Below, piece after piece: positions 17,676 to 25,095 of a stretch of 64,000 bases of DNA. The notes beneath the pieces are model-generated. The model was not told where the DNA came from and ran no database searches. It worked only from the letters and a program-made list of their open reading frames with translations. The position numbers and the translations under genes were made by a program. The stretch's first letter is position 1; each line of letters starts with the position of its first letter. This stretch comes from Alloprevotella sp. OH1205_COT-284 (GTDB lineage Bacteria; Bacteroidota; Bacteroidia; Bacteroidales; Bacteroidaceae), in NCBI RefSeq assembly GCF_003859795.1, contig NZ_RQYI01000001.1, forward strand, positions 1 to 64,000, given 5' to 3'.

Positions 17676-18227
17676 TCAAAAATTACGACCAAAACTTATA
17701 TAAGGATAAATAACTGCCGCACGATCAACACCATGGTCATTTTCTCCTAATTGGTCGTGCCTTCCCAAAGCCATGCCGGGATTAATCCCTGCGCGTACCA
17801 TAATACCATGTTTAGACTGATAGCGATAACCTAAATCCCAAAAGACAAAGGTGCCTGATCTGTCATACTGAACCTCTCTCCCTGCTTTGTCATGGTATTT
17901 GCATTCATAAAGTCCATAACTGAATCCCATACCGATTTCTGCATGATGTCTTCCTTTACCAATAAGATAATTTACAGCTATGGGAAAACTCCAACCGGTT
18001 GTATTCTCCGGAGCAGACTCAAAAAAATCTTGAGATTTGGAGTTGGTATAGGAGAAGCCGATTCTTCCTCCCCACCGGGTATGTTCATTAAAACGTGTAT
18101 CATAGTGAACTCCCACCGTAGTTGATGCCCCCAATAACTCTACGAATATCCCTTGCTCTCGTTGTGCATATAAGCAAGTAGGCAATATTACTAAGGAAAG
18201 AAATAAATATTTTAATTTCTCATTCAT
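17676..18227 (-). CDS. hypothetical outer-membrane beta-barrel-like protein
   Basis: About 183 aa, family not recognised. An N-terminal signal peptide (MNEKLKYLFLSLVILPTCLYAQ) is followed by a protein rich in alternating aromatic/glycine strands (GGRIGFSYTNS, HHAEIGMGFSYGLYE, FVFWDLGYRYQS) ending in YPYISFGRNF, with a C-terminal aromatic residue as in beta-barrels. This suggests a small outer-membrane barrel or a barrel-like exported protein. The ATG at 18227 gives a clean signal peptide; the TTG at 18239 is an alternative. The gene is clearly more A/T-rich than its neighbours, which may mean recent acquisition. It has no apparent operon partner. Confidence 0.7.
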   Translation of the reverse strand: MNEKLKYLFLSLVILPTCLYAQREQGIFVELLGASTTVGVHYDTRFNEHTRWGGRIGFSYTNSKSQDFFESAPENTTGWSFPIAVNYLIGKGRHHAEIGMGFSYGLYECKYHDKAGREVQYDRSGTFVFWDLGYRYQSKHGIMVRAGINPGMALGRHDQLGENDHGVDRAAVIYPYISFGRNF

Positions 18228-18447
18228 ATTTTTTCTCAAAAGAAGCGATAGTAAAAAGACTACACAATACCTATTTATGGCGATTTGGTTTGAACACCTG
18301 AATCTTAATTATGTTCACCCTAAAAAAATGGTTGATACATAGCCAAAGGTTCGAGCACATCACGAATAAAGTAGGGATGTTTGTCAAAAGCATAGTCCTC
18401 CTTTCGTACACTGTCGGGAGATCATTTTTCGGAAGACGCCTTTTCTT

Positions 18448-20790
18448 TTATCGGCGTTTTCCTTTTTTCTTACCTCCCGCATCGGCCTTCTTGTTCGCTT
18501 TTTTGCGTCCATACTCGGCCGGAGAGCTCTTGCGCCCTTTCGAGGAAGGGGCTTTTTTAGGAACGGGCGGCACATAGTTTTCGTCCTCGATGAGGGAGAA
18601 ATCGAGCTGTCGGCGTTCGAGATTGGCGCGTTCTACGCGAAATCTCACCTTGTCGCCCAAATTGTAAATGCGCTTGGTGCGGCGTCCCACGAGGCGGTAG
18701 TTGTCTTCGTCGAACTCGTAGTAGTCGCCCGACAGATCGCGCAACGGCACCATACCTTCGCATTTGGTGAGCACGTCTTCCACATAGATGCCGAATTCCG
18801 TCACGCCCGAAATCACACCGTCGAACTCCCGTCCGATGCGCTCGCCCATAAATTCCGTTTGCTTGTATTTGATGGACGCTCGCTCGGCCGTGGCGGCAAT
18901 CTGTTCGCGTTCGGAGCAATGCTCGCACAGACTTTCGTATTTTGTGACACTCACCGTTCGACCGCCCGCGGCATATTTTGACAACAGGCGGTGTACCAAA
19001 AGGTCGGGATAGCGACGTATGGGAGAGGTGAAGTGGGTGTAGTGGCGGAACATGAGGCCGTAGTGTCCGATGTTGTGTACGGAGTAGCGCGCTTTCATCA
19101 TGGCGCGGAGTGCGACCATTTCGATCACGCCTTCTTCTTTCTTGCCTTTCACCTCGCCCAAGAGTTTGTTGAGCGATTTCGACACGTCGGTCTTTGTGCC
19201 TTCGGTTCGCACCTTGTAGCCGAACTTGGCGACAAAGCCGCGCAGTTTTTCCATTTTTTCGGGGTCGGGCACGTCGTGAATGCGATAGGGCAGGACTTTC
19301 GGCTGTTTGCCTTTGGGCACGATTCCCACGCTTTCCGCCACGAAGCGATTGGCCAATAGCATAAACTCTTCCACGAGTTTGTTGGCGTCTTTGGCGATTT
19401 TGACGTAGGTGGAAAGCGGCTTTCCTTTTTCGTCGATTTCAAACCTCACCTCCGGCCGGTCAAAGCCTATGGCTCCGGCTTGGAAGCGACGCGCCCTGAG
19501 CTGTTTGGCCAATCGGTCGAGCCAAAGAATTTCTTTGCCCCATTCTCCTTTGGGTTGGTCGAAGCTGCCATCGATTTGGGGGTGATCGCCGGGAGTGGCG
19601 AGGTCGTCGGGCGAAGCCTGTCCGTTGCGCTCGATGATGTTTTGCGCTTCTTCGTAGGTGAAGCGTCGATTGCTGCAAATCACGGTCTTGACGGCTCTGA
19701 ATTTAAGCACGTCGCCCTTTTCGTTCATTTCAAACACGGCGGAATAGGCCAATTTTTCTTCGTCCTGCCGAAGAGAACAGATGAAGTTGCAGAGGCGTTC
19801 GGGCAGCATCGGTATGGTGCGGTCTACGAGATATACGCTCGTGGCTCTGTCGAAGGCTTCGCGGTCGATGGTACCTCCTTCTTCCACATAGTGGCTCACG
19901 TCGGCAATGTGTACGCCCACCTCCCATTTTCCACTGCCGAGTGGTCGGATGGAAAGGGCGTCGTCGAAGTCTTTTGCGTCGCGCGGGTCGATGGTGAATG
20001 TGGGCACGTCGCGGAAGTCTTCGCGTCGGGCAATCTCTTCGGGTGTGATGCCGGGTTCGAGTTTGTCGGCTGCCCGCTCCACATGTTTGGGATAAACATA
20101 GGGCAGGCCGTATTCGGCGAGAATGGCGTGCATTTCGGCATCGTTTTCTCCCTGTGCTCCCAACACGTCGATCACCTTCCCGATCGGGCTTTTTGAGTTT
20201 TCCGGCCAATCGGTGATTTTCACGACCACCTTGTCGCCGTTTTTTCCGCCTTTGAGCCGGTCTTTGGGAATGAAAATATCGGTGGCGAGGGCGCGCTCGG
20301 TGATCAAGAAGCCATAGCCTCTTTCCACCTGCAATCTGCCCACGAAGGTGTCTTTCGCCCGTTTGATGATTTCGGTCACTTCGGCCTCACGGGTGTGTCC
20401 GCGTCGTCGGGCGAGCATCGTCACGCGAACGTGGTCGCCGTCGAGAGCATGGTGGGAGTTGCGCTCGGTGACGAGAATGTCCTTTCCTCCGTCGTCGGGC
20501 ACAAAGACGTTGTGTCCGTTTTTCTTGCGGCGAAACACGCCCTCGATGACCTGCACCTCGCGCACGGCGTGTCGATAATTGCCTTTTTTATCGGTCGATA
20601 GGAAATCGTCGAACACCAATTCGTTGAGCACGTCGAGGGTCATCATCTTGGCCGGGTGGGTTCCGACTCCGACTTGCCGGAAGATGTCTTTCACGTTCAG
20701 TTCTTCGCCTCCGCTCTGCTCGAAAACGAGAAGCAACCGGTTGCGAATTTCTTTTTTGTTGAGGCGTTTGCCTTTACTTTGTTTGGCCAT
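18448..20790 (-). CDS. rnr: ribonuclease R (RNB-family 3'-5' exoribonuclease)
   Basis: 780 aa. It degrades structured RNA 3' to 5'. Seen in order: an N-terminal helix-turn-helix/RNase B OB-fold region (about 1-230) with GYGFLITE, the RNB catalytic domain (about 250-600) with the metal-binding DPRDAKDFDDALS and YSHFTSPIRRYPD-type YTHFTSPIRRYPDLLVHRLL, an S1 domain (about 640-725, GEREFDGVISG-like REFDGVISGVTEFGIYVED), and a lysine-rich basic tail (ending KKGKRR). The next gene upstream on this strand is murI, 36 bp away. Confidence 0.95.
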   Translation of the reverse strand: MAKQSKGKRLNKKEIRNRLLLVFEQSGGEELNVKDIFRQVGVGTHPAKMMTLDVLNELVFDDFLSTDKKGNYRHAVREVQVIEGVFRRKKNGHNVFVPDDGGKDILVTERNSHHALDGDHVRVTMLARRRGHTREAEVTEIIKRAKDTFVGRLQVERGYGFLITERALATDIFIPKDRLKGGKNGDKVVVKITDWPENSKSPIGKVIDVLGAQGENDAEMHAILAEYGLPYVYPKHVERAADKLEPGITPEEIARREDFRDVPTFTIDPRDAKDFDDALSIRPLGSGKWEVGVHIADVSHYVEEGGTIDREAFDRATSVYLVDRTIPMLPERLCNFICSLRQDEEKLAYSAVFEMNEKGDVLKFRAVKTVICSNRRFTYEEAQNIIERNGQASPDDLATPGDHPQIDGSFDQPKGEWGKEILWLDRLAKQLRARRFQAGAIGFDRPEVRFEIDEKGKPLSTYVKIAKDANKLVEEFMLLANRFVAESVGIVPKGKQPKVLPYRIHDVPDPEKMEKLRGFVAKFGYKVRTEGTKTDVSKSLNKLLGEVKGKKEEGVIEMVALRAMMKARYSVHNIGHYGLMFRHYTHFTSPIRRYPDLLVHRLLSKYAAGGRTVSVTKYESLCEHCSEREQIAATAERASIKYKQTEFMGERIGREFDGVISGVTEFGIYVEDVLTKCEGMVPLRDLSGDYYEFDEDNYRLVGRRTKRIYNLGDKVRFRVERANLERRQLDFSLIEDENYVPPVPKKAPSSKGRKSSPAEYGRKKANKKADAGGKKKGKRR

Positions 20791-20826
20791 GGCGTTGTAG
20801 GTATTGGATTTAAGGGGAAAGTGAAA

Positions 20827-21639
20827 TCAGAGCATTATTTTTTCCACTTCGATGTCGCATCCGGGCATGAATATGGAAGCGTTTTCAAGAAATTTGGCCG
20901 AGTCTTCGGTGGTGAGAAATCGTGCCGTTCCTCGTCGTTCGAGCCGGCAGTCCATTTCGGGATGCCGCCGCAGATAGTCGCGCAGTGCGGCCGCCACGTA
21001 GTCGCCTTGCGAGATGACGCGCACGCCGGGCGGTGTGTGTTTCACGATTTTGTTCATCAAGAGCGGATAGTGTGTGCAAGCCAAGATGAGGGTGTCGATT
21101 TCGGGGTCGATGCGCAAGATCTGGTCGATGCGTTTTTTCACGAAATAGTCCGCTCCGGGCGTGTCATACTCGCAGTTTTCCACCAGCGGCACCCACATCG
21201 GGCAGGCCACTCCCGTCACGCTGATGTCGGGATTTTGTTTGTGTATTTCGAGTTCGTAGCTGCGCGAGAGTATCGTGCCCTGCGTGGCCAAAACGCCCAC
21301 ATGTTGCGACCGCGTCAAGGTCGGCACGATCTCCACGGTGGGGCGAATGACGCCCAACACGCGCTTCTCTCCGCCGAGTTTCTCCAAGTCGTTCTGCTGA
21401 ATGGTGCGCAGGGCTTTGGCCGAAGCGGTGTTGCAGGCCAAGATGACCATTTCGCAACCACGGTCGAAAAGTGCCCGAACGGCTTCGAGCGTGTAGCGAT
21501 AGACCACATCGAAAGAGCGCGAGCCGTAGGGGGCACGCGCGTTGTCGCCCAAATAGAGATAATCGTATTCGGGCAGAAGGCTGCGAATCTGTCGCAAAAT
21601 GGTCAGTCCGCCATATCCGGAGTCGAAAACACCAATCAT
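20827..21639 (-). CDS. murI: glutamate racemase
   Basis: 270 aa. It makes D-glutamate for peptidoglycan in the cytoplasm. The N-terminal IGVFDSGYGGLTILR and the catalytic cysteines in ILACNTASAKALR and LILACTHYPLL are intact, so both halves of the two-base racemase are present. It lies 14 bp downstream of an ompH/skp gene on the same strand, an arrangement common in Bacteroidota, where ompH and murI sit in the outer-membrane assembly cluster. No bamA is present here. Confidence 0.95.
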   Translation of the reverse strand: MIGVFDSGYGGLTILRQIRSLLPEYDYLYLGDNARAPYGSRSFDVVYRYTLEAVRALFDRGCEMVILACNTASAKALRTIQQNDLEKLGGEKRVLGVIRPTVEIVPTLTRSQHVGVLATQGTILSRSYELEIHKQNPDISVTGVACPMWVPLVENCEYDTPGADYFVKKRIDQILRIDPEIDTLILACTHYPLLMNKIVKHTPPGVRVISQGDYVAAALRDYLRRHPEMDCRLERRGTARFLTTEDSAKFLENASIFMPGCDIEVEKIML

Positions 21640-21653
21640 TGCTCTGTGTGTGT

Positions 21654-22175
21654 CTATCGATGCGTGTTGAGTTTGGCTTTCACGAACGAAGTGGCATCTT
21701 CCGAAAGCGCGGGATTGAAATAGGGCATGGAGCCGGCGTCGGTGTCGATGATGCAGTCGTATCCTCTTTCGGAGCCCACCACGCGGATGGCGGCATCGAC
21801 TTTCGTGTTGATCGGGGCAAAGAGATCGGTCTCGGCTTTTTTGAGCAAGATTTCGGCCTCCCGTCGAAAGGCGAGCGATCGTTCCATCAGAATTTGCAAA
21901 TCACTTTGCCGTTTGAGCAAGATCGGTTCGGGCAGTCCTTTCTGACTTTGCAGAAATTCCGAAAACTGGCGGCGAAACTCCGTTTCGTTATAGTGCGTTT
22001 CGGCCTCATATTTGGCGCGAAGGGTGTCGAGTTGCGAGCGTGCTACCATGGTTTCGGGCAGGGCTTCGACAATGGCCTTTCGACTGAGATAGCCGTATTT
22101 CGCCACCGATTGCGCCGAAAGTCCGATGAAGGTCGCCAAGAGGAGGAAGGAGAGGAGAAAGAGTTGTTTTTTCAT
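21654..22175 (-). CDS. OmpH/Skp-family periplasmic chaperone
   Basis: 173 aa. A signal peptide (MKKQLFLLSFLLLATFIGLSA) is followed by the Skp-type layout: a short strand (KYGYLSRKAIVEALPE), a long charged helical hairpin (about 45-120), and C-terminal strands with RGYDCIIDTD. Skp/OmpH trimers hold unfolded outer-membrane proteins in the periplasm. It is the upstream partner of murI (14-bp gap). OmpH paralogues are common in this phylum and this copy has the common single-domain size. Confidence 0.88.
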   Translation of the reverse strand: MKKQLFLLSFLLLATFIGLSAQSVAKYGYLSRKAIVEALPETMVARSQLDTLRAKYEAETHYNETEFRRQFSEFLQSQKGLPEPILLKRQSDLQILMERSLAFRREAEILLKKAETDLFAPINTKVDAAIRVVGSERGYDCIIDTDAGSMPYFNPALSEDATSFVKAKLNTHR

Positions 22176-22247
22176 GAGAATTTGTTTTTTAGACGTCCGT
22201 ATGAAATGGGGCGTATTCGTGTTGCCGGCCGATGTTGCTCGAAGCCG

Positions 22248-22898
22248 CTATGACTCCGCCGCAAACTGCTTTCGCGACGGGCAGACATCGGCCAGTCCGC
22301 ATTTGTCGCAATGGGGTTTTCGGGCAGTGCAGACGTATCTGCCGTGGAGCAAAATCCAATAATGTCCGGCTGCCACTTTCGAGGTGGGAATGTACTTCAT
22401 CAGTGCCATTTCGACGGCATAAGGCGTCGTTGCCTTTTTGGGCACAAGCCCAAGTCGGTGCGAAACCCTGAACACGTGCGTATCCACGGCCAAAGCCGCC
22501 TTGTGGAAAGCCACGGCCTGCACCACATTGGCCGTTTTGCGCCCCACGCCGGGCAACGAGGTCAGTTCTTCGAGTGTGGAGGGCACTTCGCCGCCGAAAT
22601 CGCGCATCAATCCCTTTGCCAGTCCCACAAGGTGCTTGGCCTTGTTGTTGGGATAGCTCACCGTCTTGATGTAGTCGAAGATCACTTCCGGCGTGGCAGC
22701 GGCCATGGCTTCGGCCGTGGGATAGTCGGCAAAAAGCCGGGGTGTCACCATGTTGATGCGTTTGTCGGTGCATTGTGCCGAGAGTACCACTGCCACCAAC
22801 AGTTCGAAATTGTTGCGATAGTCAAGTTCGGTTTCGGTGGCATCCATGGTGCGCTCAAAGAAATCGAGCACATGGTTGAAAAGCTCTTGTTTGCGCAT
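22248..22898 (-). CDS. nth: endonuclease III, base-excision repair glycosylase
   Basis: About 216 aa. DNA glycosylase/AP lyase that removes oxidised pyrimidines. The helix-hairpin-helix is at LPGVGRKTANVV, with the catalytic lysine in the VLSAQCTDKRINMVTP motif region, and the aspartate in AVDTHVFRVSHRLG. The C-terminal 4Fe-4S ligands are in CTARKPHCDKCGLADVC (C-x6-C-x2-C-x5-C). The start was set at MRKQELF (22898), which leaves a 27-bp gap from the ribE stop; an upstream start at 22925 is possible but lacks family similarity. Confidence 0.95.
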   Translation of the reverse strand: MRKQELFNHVLDFFERTMDATETELDYRNNFELLVAVVLSAQCTDKRINMVTPRLFADYPTAEAMAAATPEVIFDYIKTVSYPNNKAKHLVGLAKGLMRDFGGEVPSTLEELTSLPGVGRKTANVVQAVAFHKAALAVDTHVFRVSHRLGLVPKKATTPYAVEMALMKYIPTSKVAAGHYWILLHGRYVCTARKPHCDKCGLADVCPSRKQFAAES

Positions 22899-22925
22899 AA
22901 TTTTCGTTGAGACCCTGTCGGACAA

Positions 22926-23528
22926 TCAGCCGAGTTGTTGCATTCGGGCAATGTATTTTCCGATGATGTCAAACTCCAAATTGACTTTCGTTCCCACCTC
23001 TATGCCGTGGAAGTTGGTGTTGTCGTAGGTGTAGGGAATGATGCACACTTGAAACGAGTTTTCGGTGGGGTTGCACACGGTGAGGCTCACTCCATTGACC
23101 GTCACGCTCCCCTTGTCCACACAGAAATATCCGCGTTGCGCCATTCGGCTGTCGTAATCGTAAGCAAAGGTGAAGCGATAGCTTCCCTCCTCGCTTGTTT
23201 TCTCGACGCAAACAGCCGTTTGGTCGACGTGTCCCTGCACGATGTGTCCGTCGAGCCGCCCGTTCATCATCATCGAGCGTTCCACATTCACCTCATCGCC
23301 CACTTTGAGCACTCCGAGATTGCTGCGTTCCAAGGTTTCGTTCATGGCCGTGACGACATATTGCTTGCCCTCCCGGCGCACCACCGTGAGGCAAACTCCG
23401 TTGTGTGCCACGCTTTGGTCGATTTTGAGTTCATCGCCGAAGGGGCATTCGAGGGTGAAATGTATATTTTCTTGTTCTTGCTCAATGGCCATGATTCGAG
23501 CCGTGGCTTCTATGATTCCTGAAAACAT
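22926..23528 (-). CDS. ribE: riboflavin synthase, alpha subunit
   Basis: 200 aa. It converts two 6,7-dimethyl-8-ribityllumazines into riboflavin. The protein starts with the conserved MFSGIIEATARI and has two lumazine-binding halves: the first has VAHNGVCLTVV and MNETLERSNLG, the second HIVQGHVDQTA and GSVTVNGVSLTV. The ATG at 23528 is fixed by the MFSGI N-terminus and by a -7 box at 23555-23562. It is followed by nth on the same strand. No FMN riboswitch was recognised in the 26-nt leader. Confidence 0.95.
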   Translation of the reverse strand: MFSGIIEATARIMAIEQEQENIHFTLECPFGDELKIDQSVAHNGVCLTVVRREGKQYVVTAMNETLERSNLGVLKVGDEVNVERSMMMNGRLDGHIVQGHVDQTAVCVEKTSEEGSYRFTFAYDYDSRMAQRGYFCVDKGSVTVNGVSLTVCNPTENSFQVCIIPYTYDNTNFHGIEVGTKVNLEFDIIGKYIARMQQLG

Positions 23529-23554
23529 AAGTGTATGAATTGTTGATGATACGA

Positions 23555-23562
23555 CAAAAGTA
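23555..23562 (-). promoter_or_regulatory. -7 element of ribE-nth
   Basis: TACTTTTG on the minus strand, matching TAnnTTTG, 26 bp before the ribE ATG. It rules out the longer start at 23567, which lies upstream of the element. Confidence 0.5.
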
Positions 23563-23619
23563 CGCATTTAGATTCGGAAACGGAAATCTCGGCAACATAA
23601 ATATGAAACCTTGACATTT

Positions 23620-23700
23620 CCCGGCCTTCGGCGGGCGGTTGCCGATCGCTCCATGAGGAAGCGGTGAAAGCAAGACGACCGCTGTGGCCGAAAGGCCGGG
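23620..23700. repeat. long-range inverted repeat next to composite element copy B
   Basis: CCCGGCCTTCGGC (23620-23632) pairs with GCCGAAAGGCCGGG (23687-23700), leaving one bulged A and a 54-nt loop. It lies between the ribE promoter and the 21-bp array of copy B. The rest of 23563-23754 shows no gene. Confidence 0.5.
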
Positions 23701-23754
23701 CATTTCGGTTTTTGAAAATCCCGCTGCTCCCCTCATGCACTTCGCCGCATTTGG

Positions 23755-24230
23755 ATGGGAGGTAGAATTTTCTAACTAAGCGTTAGTTTTTTCTACATGG
23801 GAGGCAGTGATCGCCGCGAAAGCAGAAGAGGAAAAAACATCGTCCCTCGCGCGCACGCGCGCGTTCCCTTGTGATTGAATTTTGCTTTCACTGCCTTCGC
23901 AAAACAGCACAACACACTGAACATCAATCCGTTTTGTGCGAAGGCAAATGAAGGAAGAATAAAAAATGGATTTGCAAAAATCTGAAAATCAACCCATTGG
24001 AGCTATTTTTTGCCTTCACCTATCCGAAATGGCAATGTTTCACACCGAGAGAGCGGAAGGAGGTGAAGGCAAACACTGCTTTTTGCCTTCACCGTAACAC
24101 CGCTGATTATCAACCCCTTGAAAAACCCTTTAAGGGGTTTGCCTTCACTTGCCTTCGCACAAAACAAACTAATAATCAAGACGATAGATCATTTAGCGAA
24201 GGCAAAACCGCAAAAAACAAAATATGGGGT
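23755..24230 (-). repeat. composite element, copy B (inverted)
   Basis: Same order of blocks as copy A but on the other strand. Array cores GGATGGGAGGTAG, CTAACTAAGCGTTAG and CTACATGGGAGGCAG (23755-23809) come first, then the alternating tract CTCGCGCGCACGCGCGCGT (23847-23863), then TGCTTTCACTGCCTTCGC (23883-23900), one arm of the stem (23932-23954), inner words at about 24010, 24062 and 24084, and the other arm (24138-24164). The two arms pair at 22 of 23 positions. Compared with copy A, a C in one arm has become T and its partner G has become A. It is the most diverged of the three copies and contains no conserved frame. It lies between ribE and a nitroreductase gene. Confidence 0.8.
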
Positions 24231-24247
24231 GAAATTGGGGGCAAAAC

Positions 24248-24302
24248 GCGGCTCGATGTCGTCTTGCTTCCGCACGCAAAGAACTTTTCGACATCAAGCC
24301 GC
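24248..24302 (-). terminator. terminator after the nitroreductase gene
   Basis: GCGGCTCGATGTCG (24248-24261) and CGACATCAAGCCGC (24289-24302) pair at 13 of 14 positions; on the minus strand the hairpin is followed by GTTTTG. It lies 40 bp beyond the stop codon. Confidence 0.55.
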
Positions 24303-24341
24303 GTGTGGTTCGTGTGGTTTGTCGGGGCGAACAAATCGCCG

Positions 24342-25067
24342 TCAGATTTTGTGATAAAACTCCTCGAAGGGCATGCGCAGACGATCGCCCCAAACACCGT
24401 CGGGCAGACGGATGCCGCAGGTGATGAGCATATTGATCTCCGCTCCGCAGGGCAGGTTGAGTGCGCGGCGAATGCGTCGCGAGTCGTAGCCCTCGACGGG
24501 GCAGGTGTCATAGCCCGCTTCGCTCATGCCGAGCATGAAGGTTTGCACGGCAAGGGCACAGCTCTTGTGAACCACGACGCGGGTGTCGCCCTCCGACACC
24601 TGACGCACGATGGGGCGAAACAGCCCGATGACGAGGGCAAGCATTTTGCGGAAGCAGCCGAGCAGTCCGAAAAAACGAGCATAGAAAAACGGCATGATGC
24701 GGCCGTAGTAGATCGTCATGCGACGAATGCGCTTGTCTTGTTTTTCGGCGGGAGAGGTGCGCCGAATGTTGTCCACCGATTGGTCGAGATTGGCTTTGGC
24801 GTGGGTGCGATATTTGTCTTGTCGTGTCACAAAGACCACCATTTGCCGAGCCGTGCGTGCCGTTTGCTGATCCAAGCAGGCATGGGCAAGGGTGCGGAGC
24901 AGTTGGGGGTCGGTCACGTGATAGGCTTCCCAAAGCTGCATGTTGGAACTGGTGGGAGCAAGCACGGCCTGTTCGATGCAGCGACGCACGATTTGGTCGT
25001 CGAGCCGGCGGTCGGGATCGAAATTGCGCACGGCGCGGCGGTGGTGGAGAATGTCTGAAAGTGTCAT
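24342..25067 (-). CDS. nitroreductase-family protein
   Basis: 241 aa. N-terminal MTLSDILHHRRAVRNFDP is the FMN-binding start of nitroreductases, with LAPTSSNMQLWEAYHV as the second cofactor segment and MLGMSEAGYDTCPVEG near the C-terminus, where family members close the FMN pocket. A hydrophobic insertion in the middle (YYGRIMPFFYARFFGLLGCF) is unusual for the family and could be an amphipathic or membrane-associated segment. It is 28 bp downstream of mutS on the same strand. Substrate unknown. Confidence 0.85.
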   Translation of the reverse strand: MTLSDILHHRRAVRNFDPDRRLDDQIVRRCIEQAVLAPTSSNMQLWEAYHVTDPQLLRTLAHACLDQQTARTARQMVVFVTRQDKYRTHAKANLDQSVDNIRRTSPAEKQDKRIRRMTIYYGRIMPFFYARFFGLLGCFRKMLALVIGLFRPIVRQVSEGDTRVVVHKSCALAVQTFMLGMSEAGYDTCPVEGYDSRRIRRALNLPCGAEINMLITCGIRLPDGVWGDRLRMPFEEFYHKI

Positions 25068-25095
25068 GAGAAAAAGCGTGAAAAGACCGAAGGAT

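Noticed and set aside
18340-18370. GGTTCGAG resembling a tRNA T-loop
   Set aside because: No acceptor, D or anticodon arms can be formed around it.
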